Assembly: GCA_042408595.1 (NCBI GenBank)
Contig: JBHOQX010000119.1
Location: 1 to 35,701 of the forward strand
Reading direction: 5' to 3'
Length of the DNA stretch: 35,701 nt
DNA from: JBHOQX01 sp042408595
GTDB taxonomy: Bacteria; Chloroflexota; Chloroflexia; Chloroflexales; Roseiflexaceae
Shown in pieces: positions 24,768-32,069 of this stretch. Within the stretch, counting starts at the first letter, position 1. Every line of letters begins with the position of its first letter. Under the pieces are notes generated by a model, which was not told the DNA's origin, did no database searches, and saw nothing but the letters and a program-made list of their open reading frames with translations. Made by a program: the position numbers and the translations under genes.

Positions 24768-25940
24768 TCACAGCGTGTATGGGTCCGATGCGTCGCGCAG
24801 TCCGTCGCCCAGGAAACTAAACGCCAGAATGGTGAGCACGATAAACAGCGCGGGCGTAAACACCCACGGGTAGAGCGCGAGCGATTGGATGTTCTGCGCC
24901 TCCTGCAGCAGCACGCCCCAACTGGTCAGGGGTGGGCGCAGCCCAAGCCCGAGGAAGCTCAGGGCGCTCTCGGCCAGGATCATCGCCGGGATCGAGAGGG
25001 TCGAGATCACGATAATCTGCCCGATCACGGCCGGGATGAGATGCGTGGCGATGATGCGCGCGTGGCTGGCCCCGGCCAGCCTGGCAGCCAGCACGAAATC
25101 GGCCTGCCGCAGCGCGAGCACCTGGCCGCGCAACTGGCGGGCGAGCCAGGTCCACCCGATCAGCGAGAGGATGGTGGTCACGGCAAAGTACGTGCGCAGC
25201 GCCGGCCAGGTAGCGGGAAGCGCCGCCGAAAGCGCCATCCAGAGCGGAATTGAGGGAAAGGAGCGCACAAGCTCGATCAGGCGCTGAATCGCGTCGTCGA
25301 TGAAGCCGCCAAAGTAGCCTGATACAACACCGAGGATCGTGCCGATCACGAGGCTTATCAGCACCCCGACCAGGCCGACGGTCAGGGAAATCTGGCTGCC
25401 CAGGACGATCCGGGTGAACATATCACGCCCCTGGCGATCCGTGCCGAGCAGACTGACGATGCCGCCCGGCGCCTGGAACAGATGGATGTCGGTCGGGAAC
25501 AGGCCCATGAGTTTATACGGCTCCCCCTTTGCAAAAAACTGGATCGGGATTTTGACATTCGGGTCGATCGTGTACACGCGGCGCAGATTCTGATCGAAGG
25601 TCGAGGTGATGCCATACACATACGGCTGAAAGCGGCCCTCGTTCCACAGATGAATGCGCTGCGGCGGCAGATAAATGGCGCGACTGAAGCGGGTTTCCAG
25701 GGTGTACGGGGCGATGAAATCGCCGAACAGCGCCATCAGGTAGAGCAACAGCACCACCGCGCCGCCGGCGATCGCCGCCCGATTGCGGGTGAACCGGCGC
25801 CACAGCAGCTGCGTCTGCGACGCGGCATAACGCGCCTCTTCGCTGGAGAGCACGCGTTGCGGCGTGTCTTCGACCGGGAGGTCGCCCAGTCGCCGGTAGG
25901 CCTCGAGCACCTTGCGGGATTGTTGCTGCACGTCAATCAT
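24768..25940 (-). CDS. Opp/Dpp-type ABC permease (OppC-like) with a long external loop
   Basis: The 390-residue permease has an N-terminal cytoplasmic tail, TM1 near residues 57-75 (AIAGGAVVLLLYLMALFG), about 100 residues of mainly polar sequence, then five helices. The cytoplasmic EAA-like loop is FVLAARLAGASHARIIATH. The region after TM1 (IYLPPQRIHLWNEGRFQPYVYG to LGTDRQGRDMFTR) is far longer than in typical OppC, where roughly 30-40 residues are usual. Such expanded loops occur in Opp-type systems that carry sugars, so a carbohydrate substrate is plausible; this is an inference. The ATG overlaps the OppB-like gene by 8 nt, and AGGAG-like bases lie just ahead. Confidence 0.9.
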   Translation of the reverse strand: MIDVQQQSRKVLEAYRRLGDLPVEDTPQRVLSSEEARYAASQTQLLWRRFTRNRAAIAGGAVVLLLYLMALFGDFIAPYTLETRFSRAIYLPPQRIHLWNEGRFQPYVYGITSTFDQNLRRVYTIDPNVKIPIQFFAKGEPYKLMGLFPTDIHLFQAPGGIVSLLGTDRQGRDMFTRIVLGSQISLTVGLVGVLISLVIGTILGVVSGYFGGFIDDAIQRLIELVRSFPSIPLWMALSAALPATWPALRTYFAVTTILSLIGWTWLARQLRGQVLALRQADFVLAARLAGASHARIIATHLIPAVIGQIIVISTLSIPAMILAESALSFLGLGLRPPLTSWGVLLQEAQNIQSLALYPWVFTPALFIVLTILAFSFLGDGLRDASDPYTL

Positions 25941-26916
25941 AGGAGATCCGTGGATCGATCCAGGCCAGCGCGAGGTCGGCCAGCAGATTGGCCACCAGTT
26001 GCAAGGCGGCCATCAGCATGAGTAGGGTGCCGGCGAGATACAGGTCCTGGCTGAGCAGGGCGCGCAGGAACAGCGGCCCGGTCGTCGGCACGGCCAGCAC
26101 CACGCCCACCAGGATCGATGAATTGATGATTTTCGGAACTTCCATCGCCAGCACGCTGACGAGCGGGTTCAGCGCGGGGCGCACGGCATATTTGTTGATC
26201 ACCACGCGCTCTGGCAGGCCTTTGGCGCGTGCGGTCGTGATATACGGCTGGCTGAGGACATCGAGCATGCTGCTGCGCATGATTCGCACGAGTTGAGCGG
26301 CGCCGGCCAGCGCTAGAATCAGCGCCGGCGGCCACAGGTGGTTGAGAAAATCGAGCAGCTTCGTCGCGCTCCAGGGCGCATCGACCAACTCCGGCGAGAT
26401 GGCGCCGCCGACCGGCAGCCGCAGGACCACCCCGACGACAAACAGGTAGAGCAGCGCCAGCAGAAAGCTCGGGACCGCCAGCCCGACAAAGGTCAGCCCG
26501 GTGAGCAGATGGTCGCCCAGCGAATGCTGGTGCGTGGCGGAATAGACACCGATCGGGACGGCGATGCCGAACATAAAGACTAGCGAGACGATGCCCAGCA
26601 ACACGGTGTAGCCCAGGCTGCTGCGGATCAGCGGCCAGACCGGGCTCGACCACTCGAAAGAGTAGCCGAAGTCGCCCCGGGGAAAGCCCGCGATCCAGCG
26701 GAGGTACTGCACATAGATCGGCTGATCGAGGCCGTATTGCTGGCGCAGCAGCGCCACGGTTTCGGCATGCATGCCGCCGCCCGATGCCCCGACTTCGGCC
26801 TGAAGCGTGGTCAGGAAGTCGCCTGGCGGCAGTTGAACGATCGCGAACGTGACCGCTGAGATCACCAGGAGCGTCGGGATCATCCACAGCATGCGCCGGA
26901 GCATATAGCCAAGCAT
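25933..26916 (-). CDS. Opp/Dpp-type ABC permease (OppB-like)
   Basis: The 327-residue inner-membrane permease has six predicted helices and begins MLGYMLRRMLWMIPTLLVIS, as expected for OppB/DppB. The loop between TM1 and TM2 carries LRQQYGLDQPIYVQYLRW, a family landmark. The EAA-like cytoplasmic loop is YITTARAKGLPERVVINKYAVRPAL. GGAGGAG precedes the ATG by about 7 nt. It follows the binding-protein gene by 156 nt containing a strong hairpin, and its end overlaps the OppC-like gene by 8 nt. Confidence 0.93.
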   Translation of the reverse strand: MLGYMLRRMLWMIPTLLVISAVTFAIVQLPPGDFLTTLQAEVGASGGGMHAETVALLRQQYGLDQPIYVQYLRWIAGFPRGDFGYSFEWSSPVWPLIRSSLGYTVLLGIVSLVFMFGIAVPIGVYSATHQHSLGDHLLTGLTFVGLAVPSFLLALLYLFVVGVVLRLPVGGAISPELVDAPWSATKLLDFLNHLWPPALILALAGAAQLVRIMRSSMLDVLSQPYITTARAKGLPERVVINKYAVRPALNPLVSVLAMEVPKIINSSILVGVVLAVPTTGPLFLRALLSQDLYLAGTLLMLMAALQLVANLLADLALAWIDPRISYD

Positions 26917-26985
26917 GGTCGGTCTCCTCCCGGGCCGGCGCGGCGGCCCGGCGGCGCGCTCGTTCCCCGGCGCACCAGGGCGTGT

Positions 26986-27009
26986 CCAGGGGAGAGCGCC
27001 CTCCCCTGG
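26986..27009 (-). terminator. Intercistronic hairpin between binding protein and permease genes
   Basis: CCAGGGGAG (26986-26994), loop AGCGCC, CTCCCCTGG (27001-27009) is a perfect 9-bp stem with a 6-nt loop, without a clear T-run. It lies in the 156-nt gap between the binding lipoprotein gene and the OppB-like gene. Such hairpins commonly stabilise the binding-protein mRNA or attenuate readthrough so that more binding protein than permease is made; that role is inferred here. Confidence 0.65.
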
Positions 27010-27072
27010 CCGCGCCCCCAGCGAGCCTCGACGCCGGCGCGGCGGGGCGGGGCATCGCGCCCCGTGCCGCGC

Positions 27073-29076
27073 TTAGGTGTCAAAATAGTACTGCGGCGGG
27101 TCGGTCGTACCGGGGCTCATGATCAGCCAATCCGAGACGTGAACCTTCGGCACGTTCTTGAAATTGTTCTTCACCACGACCAGCGCCGGTGTCAGGCCGA
27201 CCGTGCCGATCGACCATAGCCCCTCGCTGGCCAGCTTGACGATTTGTTTGCCGATCCGGATCTGCTCGGCTGGGTCGACCGTCGCGCGGTACTGGTCGTA
27301 GAGCTCCTGCGCCTTGCGGAGATCGCCGTTCGGCGCCTCGCCTTTTGCGCCGCGCGTCTTGTACCAGGTGCCGAAGGCCGGCCCCATCCACGAGCGCTCA
27401 TCGAACGGAAACTGGTAGACCGGATCGACCATGGGGGTCAGGCCGCGGTCGAGATACCATGTCGCCACCAGCACATCGTTCGAGTTGGCCTTGGTCCAGT
27501 AGATATCGCGGGTCATGCTCTTGACCTGCGCGTTGAGGCCAACCGCGCGCCACTTTTCGGCGATCAGCTCATAGGTGTCGAACAGCGACCCTGAGTTCTC
27601 GATCGTCTCAATGGTGAGTTGAAGCGGCGATCCATCCGGAAAGGTGCGGAAGCCATCCGCGCCTTTCTTGAGCCCAAGCTCGTCGAGCAGGGCTGCGGCC
27701 TTGCCCGGGTCGTACTCCGCGTGCAGCGTTTCCAGGGCAGGATCGTAGAGGGGCGACTCGGGCACCACCGTCGCGGTACGTGGCTTGCCCTGATCAAGGA
27801 AGGCGATGTTGTTGATCTGCGCCCGATCGATCGCCAGCGACGCCGCCTGGCGGAACGTGAAGTTCTGGAACAGCTCGCGGTACTTGGGGTCCTTGGCGCT
27901 CTGGTTGAAGAAGATCGCGGCCGCCGAGGCCGATGCCTGCGGCCAGAGCAACAGGCGGTAGCCGCCCTTCTCCGCATTGTCCTGGTAGACCGGGTATTTG
28001 GCGAGGTCGATAAAGCGGGTCTCCATATCGAACTCGCCGGCGATCGCTTTGGCGTTGATCGCCTCGATATCCTCGATCAACGAGAAGCGGATGCGGTCGA
28101 TATACGGCAGTTGGTTGCCGTTCGGGTCGACTTTCCAGTAATACGGGTTCCGCTCGGCGATCATCTCGGTATCGCCAGGGGCGTATTTTGAGATCTTCCA
28201 GGCGGTCATGACCGGCCGTTCGACATTATAGTCGCTGGCTTTCTCCTCGAAGATCTTGTAGTCGCCCGTGGAGCTATATTTGGGATGGAAGGGCGCCAGG
28301 TAGTGCTTAGGCGCGAAGAAGCCGAAGCGCTCGAAGCCCAGTGGCCACTGGTTGCCGTGAAAGGCCAGACCGACCGATTCTGCCAGGCCGTTCGGCGCGG
28401 CGAAGACCAGTTTCAGCGTCAGATCGTCGATCTTGTTCACCTCCATCGGCTTGCCGCCCACCACCCACTCGATATGTGGCGCGGGGGTGATCTTGGGGTC
28501 GGTCTCGATCCCTTCCCACCAGAACAGGATATCGTCGGTGGTGAATGGCTGACCATCCGACCATTTCAAGCCTTTGCGCAGCACCAGGGTCAGCTCTTTC
28601 CCGTCTTCCGACCAGCTCCAGCTTTTTGCCAGGCCGGGCTGGATCGGGTCCTTCGGGTCGCGTGGCCAGCGCAGCATGGGCTCATAGACGAAACGCCCGA
28701 AGGAGTGGAAGTCCTTGATGCCCCGCCAGGCGTGGCGCCAGACGCCGCCGTACTTGCCGATCGACTCGACGGGCTGGACGATCAGCGGCTCAGCGGGCAA
28801 GCGTTCGGTGACAGGCGGGAGCTTACCAGCTTTGACCAACTCGGCCAGCATCGGCGCTTCGTTGAAGCCGGCCGGGGCGGCCGGCACAGGGGAGGCTCCT
28901 GCGGGCGGAGCAGCGGTCGGGGCGGGCGCGACCGGAGCGCCGGTCGCGGTGGGCGCGGCCGGCACGCTGGTTGGTGCGGGGACGGCCGGCGCGCCGCTGC
29001 ACGCGGCCAGCACGGCCCCGCCCGCGCCGAGGGCGGTCAGGCGCAAAAATGCACGGCGGTCGAGCTTCCGAGACAT
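27073..29076 (-). CDS. Family 5 extracellular solute-binding lipoprotein, Tat-type
   Basis: The 667-residue substrate-binding protein of the Opp-type importer begins with a twin-arginine sequence (DRRAFLRL, residues 6-13), a hydrophobic stretch and the lipobox LAAC with Cys26. It is therefore a lipoprotein probably exported folded by Tat. A Pro/Ala/Thr-rich linker runs to about residue 70. The SBP_bac_5 fold follows with GLAKSWSWSEDGKELTL, FTTDDILFWWEG, NPYYWKVDPNGNQLPYIDR and FRQAASLAIDRAQIN. It is longer than typical peptide-binding proteins of about 540 residues, as in Opp-family proteins that bind oligosaccharides. The genes for a cytoplasmic lyase and uronate enzymes downstream suggest an acidic oligosaccharide ligand; this is an inference. 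AAGGAGG stands 5 nt before the ATG. Confidence 0.93.
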   Translation of the reverse strand: MSRKLDRRAFLRLTALGAGGAVLAACSGAPAVPAPTSVPAAPTATGAPVAPAPTAAPPAGASPVPAAPAGFNEAPMLAELVKAGKLPPVTERLPAEPLIVQPVESIGKYGGVWRHAWRGIKDFHSFGRFVYEPMLRWPRDPKDPIQPGLAKSWSWSEDGKELTLVLRKGLKWSDGQPFTTDDILFWWEGIETDPKITPAPHIEWVVGGKPMEVNKIDDLTLKLVFAAPNGLAESVGLAFHGNQWPLGFERFGFFAPKHYLAPFHPKYSSTGDYKIFEEKASDYNVERPVMTAWKISKYAPGDTEMIAERNPYYWKVDPNGNQLPYIDRIRFSLIEDIEAINAKAIAGEFDMETRFIDLAKYPVYQDNAEKGGYRLLLWPQASASAAAIFFNQSAKDPKYRELFQNFTFRQAASLAIDRAQINNIAFLDQGKPRTATVVPESPLYDPALETLHAEYDPGKAAALLDELGLKKGADGFRTFPDGSPLQLTIETIENSGSLFDTYELIAEKWRAVGLNAQVKSMTRDIYWTKANSNDVLVATWYLDRGLTPMVDPVYQFPFDERSWMGPAFGTWYKTRGAKGEAPNGDLRKAQELYDQYRATVDPAEQIRIGKQIVKLASEGLWSIGTVGLTPALVVVKNNFKNVPKVHVSDWLIMSPGTTDPPQYYFDT

Positions 29077-29152
29077 CGGCGTCCTCCTTGGTTCTGCCGT
29101 TGACCGTCATCGTTCAGACAGCGATCGAACCATTGAGAAGCTGCGAGTCGAC

Positions 29153-29161
29153 ACCTCCTTT
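29153..29161 (-). promoter_or_regulatory. Perfect Shine-Dalgarno-like AAAGGAGGT without an adjacent start
   Basis: The minus strand reads AAAGGAGGT, fully complementary to the usual 16S rRNA tail, in the 112-nt gap between the LacI-type stop and the binding-protein start. No start codon lies 5-10 nt downstream. An ATG about 20 nt on would give an eight-residue peptide, MVRSLSER. The binding-protein gene has its own AAGGAGG further down. No promoter is seen in this gap, so the site is probably inside the operon transcript. Confidence 0.45.
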
Positions 29162-29188
29162 CCCGCTGCCGCGCGCCGCCGCCCGCCA

Positions 29189-30181
29189 TCAGGGCGCGCT
29201 CGCGCGAACCACGAGCGTCGGCTTAATGATCAACTCACGCGGCGCATCCTCGCCTTTGATTCGCGCAAAGAGCATGCGCGCCGCGGCCACACCAACGTCA
29301 TACTTCGAAACCCCCAGCGTCGTCAGCGACGGGGTCACCACGCTGGCGAGCAGAATGTCGTCGTAGCCCACCACCGCGATGTCGTCGGGCACGCGCCGGC
29401 CCAGTTCTGCGCACGCCCGCAGCGCGCCAAGCGCCAGCAGGTCGTTGTAGCAGTACAGGCCGTCCAGGCCCGGGTGGCGCGCCAGCACCTCGCGGGCGGC
29501 CCGCCACCCATCCTCAAGATACGGCGCGCAGGGCACGATCCGGCTGTCGTCAACCGGCTGGCCAGCGGCCGCCAGGGCAGCCCGATAACCGCTCAGATGC
29601 CGCCGGCTGTTGTGGGAGATCGGTGGGCCGGCGAGAAAGCCGATCTGTCGCCGCCCCCGCTTCAGCAAATGGTTGATCGCCTGCATCGCGCCATCGTGGG
29701 CGTCGATCAGGACGGCGCCAGCGTTGCTCGCCGGCAGGGTCCGGTTCACCAGCACCGCCGCCGGATGCGTGCTGAGCAGCGCCAGCAGCCGGTCATCGGG
29801 CAGGCGGGCGCCGGCCACAATCACGCCGTCGACGCGCTTGTCCTCCAGCAATTGCAAGATGGCCGCCTCGCGCTGCGGTGCCTCGGTCGTATTGCAGAGA
29901 AAGACGTGGTATCCCTGCTCCCAGGCCATATCTTCCACACCGCGCGCGATCTCCGGCCAGAATGGGTTGGCGATGTCCGGCACCGAGAGGCCGATCGTGC
30001 GGGTGCGGTTGGTGGCCAGGCTGCGGGCGATACTGCTTGGCCGGTAGTTGAGCCGTTCGATCACCGCCGTGACCAGGGCGCGCGTTGCAGGGCTGATCTC
30101 ACCCTTGTTGTTGATGACGCGTGAGACCGTCTGCGAGGAGACGCCGGCCTCACGGGCCACATCTGCGATAGTGACTTTCAC
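29189..30181 (-). CDS. LacI-family transcriptional regulator of the uronate/Opp cluster
   Basis: The 330-residue regulator has an N-terminal helix-turn-helix (VTIADVAREAGVSSQTVSRVIN) and a hinge helix (YRPSSIARSLATNRT) for minor-groove binding. A periplasmic-binding-protein-like effector domain follows, with IGLSVPDIANPFWPEIARG, DGVIVAG, DGLYCYNDLLALGALRA and VVGYDDILLASVVTPSLTT. The effector is probably a sugar acid or oligosaccharide taken up by the downstream transporter. The start is GTG at 30181, chosen because the helix-turn-helix begins at once and AGGCGAT lies 7 nt upstream; an in-frame ATG at 30238 would lie inside the promoter. Two abutting operators in its own promoter indicate autoregulation and, through readthrough, control of the whole cluster. 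Confidence 0.92.
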   Translation of the reverse strand: MKVTIADVAREAGVSSQTVSRVINNKGEISPATRALVTAVIERLNYRPSSIARSLATNRTRTIGLSVPDIANPFWPEIARGVEDMAWEQGYHVFLCNTTEAPQREAAILQLLEDKRVDGVIVAGARLPDDRLLALLSTHPAAVLVNRTLPASNAGAVLIDAHDGAMQAINHLLKRGRRQIGFLAGPPISHNSRRHLSGYRAALAAAGQPVDDSRIVPCAPYLEDGWRAAREVLARHPGLDGLYCYNDLLALGALRACAELGRRVPDDIAVVGYDDILLASVVTPSLTTLGVSKYDVGVAAARMLFARIKGEDAPRELIIKPTLVVRASAP

Positions 30182-30202
30182 GAAATCGCCTGTAGCTCGA
30201 CT

Positions 30203-30226
30203 GTTAGCGCTAACGTGAGCGGTAAC
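30203..30226. promoter_or_regulatory. Two abutting LacI-type operators
   Basis: GTTAGCGCTAAC (30203-30214) is a perfect 12-bp palindrome with a central CG, as in LacI/GalR-family operators. GTGAGCGGTAAC (30215-30226) directly abuts it and is an imperfect copy. Both cover the predicted transcription start and early leader of the regulator gene on the minus strand, just after its -10 box. Binding would block initiation. They also lie 150-175 nt upstream of the divergent amidohydrolase gene. Confidence 0.8.
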
Positions 30227-30229
30227 AGC

Positions 30230-30257
30230 ATTATACATGCGTGCTCCGAAAAGTCAA
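30230..30257 (-). promoter_or_regulatory. Sigma70-type promoter of the LacI/Opp/uronate operon
   Basis: On the minus strand a -35 box TTGACT (30257-30252), a 16-nt spacer and a perfect TATAAT (30235-30230) are visible. The operators follow immediately downstream. No other promoter is seen before the binding-protein gene, so this may serve the ten-gene minus-strand unit down to 18590. Confidence 0.78.
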
Positions 30258-30376
30258 GTCCCTCCGGCGCCATCTCCGGCGTGATGGACCGGCAGATGGG
30301 GAGGGCGCATGGGGCGCGCGGTGGTCTGTGCTACCATATCCTTATGGGAGATCCAGCTGCGAATGGAGGACCGGCA

Positions 30377-31564
30377 ATGATCGACCAGGCGAAGGCGCTC
30401 CAGGATGAACTCATCCGGCTGCGGCGCGAGATCCACCGCTACCCGGAGCTGGCGTTCAAGGAGGTGCGCACCGCGCAGCTCGTCGCCGATACGCTGCGCG
30501 AGATCGGCGGGATCGCAGTCCGCACCGGCGTCGGCAAGACCGGTGTGGTCGGTACGCTCGGCACCGGCGATGGCCCGACGATCGCCATCCGCGCCGACAT
30601 GGACGCCCTGCCGATCCTGGAGGCGAACGATGTCCCGTACCGGTCGCAGACCCCGGGCGCCATGCACGCCTGCGGCCACGACGCGCACACGGCGATGCTC
30701 CTGGGGGTGGCGCACCTGCTCAAGCAGCGCTTCGCGGCCGACGGGCTGCGCGGCACGGTGCGCTTCCTGTTCCAGCCGGCGGAAGAGGACACCGGCGGCG
30801 AGGCGATGAGCGGCGCGCCGATGATGATCCGCGATGGCGCGCTCGACGGTGTGGACGCCGTGATCGCGCTCCATGTCGACTCGACACTGCCGTTCGGCCA
30901 GGTGACGATCCGCGAGGGGTACGTCTCCGCCGCGGTCGATTCGTTCAAGGGCTGGATCACCGCGACCGGCGGGCATGGGGCGTACCCGCACCTCAGCCCC
31001 GACCCGATCTGGATGCTGGGTCCGGTGCTGATGGCGCTGCACGGCATTGTGGCGCGGCGGGTGAACCCGATGAAGCCGGCGGTCGTCAGCCTGGGGCAGG
31101 TGCACGCCGGCGCGGCCTCGAACGTGATCCCCGGCGAGGTCTTCCTCCACGGCACGCTGCGCAGCTTCGACCCGGAAGTGCGCGAGCAACTGATCACCGA
31201 AGTCGAGCGGGCGCTGGCAGTGGCACGTTCGCTTGGCGGCGACTACCGCTTCGAGGTCGACCGCGGCTACCCGGCGGGCCGCAACCACCCCGTCGTGACG
31301 CGCTGGTTGGCCGAGACGACCGCCGACATCATGGGCGCAGCGGCGATCGACACCACCCGCGCCGGCATGGGCGCGGAGGATTTCGCCTACATGACACAGG
31401 CCGCACCCGGCGCGATGTTCATGCTCGGCGCGGCGACGCCGGACGGCGTGGCGCGCGGTCACCACACCGCGGTCTTCGACATCGACGAGCGCGCCCTGCC
31501 CTACGGCGCGGCGATCCTTGCCGAGACGGCGCGCCGCTTCCTGGCCGGCGAGGCGAGGTTGTAG
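30377..31564 (+). CDS. M20D-family amidohydrolase (hippurate/IAA-amino-acid hydrolase type)
   Basis: The 395-residue cytoplasmic metallohydrolase removes acyl groups from N-acyl amino acids or related amides. It starts with LIRLRREIHRYPELAFKE. Metal-binding motifs are MHACGHDAHTAMLLG (about residues 95-109), FQPAEED with the catalytic Glu (about 133) and IALHVDSTLPFG. The C-terminal GMGAEDFAYM and HHTAVFDIDERAL also match. A dimerisation domain lies between (KGWITATGGHGAYPHLSPDP). GGAGGA stands 6 nt before the ATG at 30377; the frame is open upstream through the operators but is not translated in a family-like way. It diverges from the LacI-type gene and may be co-regulated, for example to deacylate an amino-sugar or amide substrate. 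No sugar-specific signature was found. Confidence 0.9.
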   Translation: MIDQAKALQDELIRLRREIHRYPELAFKEVRTAQLVADTLREIGGIAVRTGVGKTGVVGTLGTGDGPTIAIRADMDALPILEANDVPYRSQTPGAMHACGHDAHTAMLLGVAHLLKQRFAADGLRGTVRFLFQPAEEDTGGEAMSGAPMMIRDGALDGVDAVIALHVDSTLPFGQVTIREGYVSAAVDSFKGWITATGGHGAYPHLSPDPIWMLGPVLMALHGIVARRVNPMKPAVVSLGQVHAGAASNVIPGEVFLHGTLRSFDPEVREQLITEVERALAVARSLGGDYRFEVDRGYPAGRNHPVVTRWLAETTADIMGAAAIDTTRAGMGAEDFAYMTQAAPGAMFMLGAATPDGVARGHHTAVFDIDERALPYGAAILAETARRFLAGEARL

Positions 31565-31668
31565 CGATCCGTGCCGCGCGGCGATTCATCGGCCCCGCTC
31601 GCTGCGTATCGCCCCGTGGGCTTGGCCGCCAGCATGCATACCGCCACACATCCCGGCGATGGAGAAGT

Positions 31669-31795
31669 TGTCTGCAACCGGGTGGTGTGGCGCGCGCAGC
31701 CCGCCACGATTCGCGGATGTTCCGCCGCGCGGCGGGGGAGGATGTCGTCTGGGGGCCTGCGGCCCCCAACACCCCCACCGGGCGCGTTGCAGACA
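31669..31795. repeat. Nested inverted-repeat element
   Basis: TGTCTGCAAC (31669-31678) is perfectly complementary to GTTGCAGACA (31786-31795). Inside lies a second perfect hairpin, TGGGGGCC-TGC-GGCCCCCA (31750-31768). The whole 127-bp element could be a miniature transposable or REP-like element or a structured RNA. No clear target-site duplication flanks it. Confidence 0.65.
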
Positions 31796-31866
31796 GCCTC
31801 TGAGACTACCGCCAGGCCGAGTCCGGCCCGGCTGAGTATCCTACAGCGTATAGCGGATAGCTCGCA

Positions 31867-31890
31867 AGACGGCCACACGGCCGTCTCTTT
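31867..31890 (+). terminator. Probable intrinsic terminator downstream of the amidohydrolase gene
   Basis: AGACGGCC-ACAC-GGCCGTCT is a perfect 8-bp stem with a 4-nt loop, followed by CTTTAT. The T-run is short, so efficiency is uncertain. It lies about 300 nt after the amidohydrolase stop and before the promoter of the second regulator. Confidence 0.6.
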
Positions 31891-31989
31891 ATGGGCTGGA
31901 GCCGGTTCCTGGGGACGCACCCCTCTCCACGCGCCGCGCGGTTGCGCTCTCTTTACTGAATGAACGGTCATATTTTTCTAAAATATAGC

Positions 31990-32017
31990 TTGACATTCAC
32001 TAAAGCTGTGATATTAT
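31990..32017 (+). promoter_or_regulatory. Strong sigma70-type promoter of the second LacI/sugar ABC operon
   Basis: A perfect TTGACA (31990-31995), a 16-nt spacer and TATTAT (32012-32017) preceded by TGA (extended -10) are seen. Directly upstream lies an AT-rich palindrome, ATATTTT-TCT-AAAATAT, resembling an UP element. GGGGCG-8 nt-CGCCCC (32019-32038) covers the expected transcription start and could be an operator or leader hairpin. Confidence 0.82.
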
Positions 32018-32069
32018 TGGGGCGAGATTTCACGCCCCTCGCCGAAAGACACGATGGAGTGCGCCGACC

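Larger units (their letters stand above)
31565..32069. other. Structured intergenic region between amidohydrolase and second LacI gene
   Basis: The 505 bases contain, in order, a nested inverted repeat (31669-31795), a terminator-like hairpin (31867-31890), an AT-rich palindrome (about 31970-31987) and a promoter (31990-32017), followed by a short inverted repeat (32019-32038). An open frame over part of it (31571-31963) has low-complexity Pro/Arg/Ala composition with no family resemblance and is judged non-coding. Confidence 0.6.

Noticed and set aside
31571..31963. Possible 130-codon gene in the gap before the second LacI gene
   Set aside because: It runs through the nested inverted repeat and the terminator hairpin, has low-complexity composition and no ribosome site.
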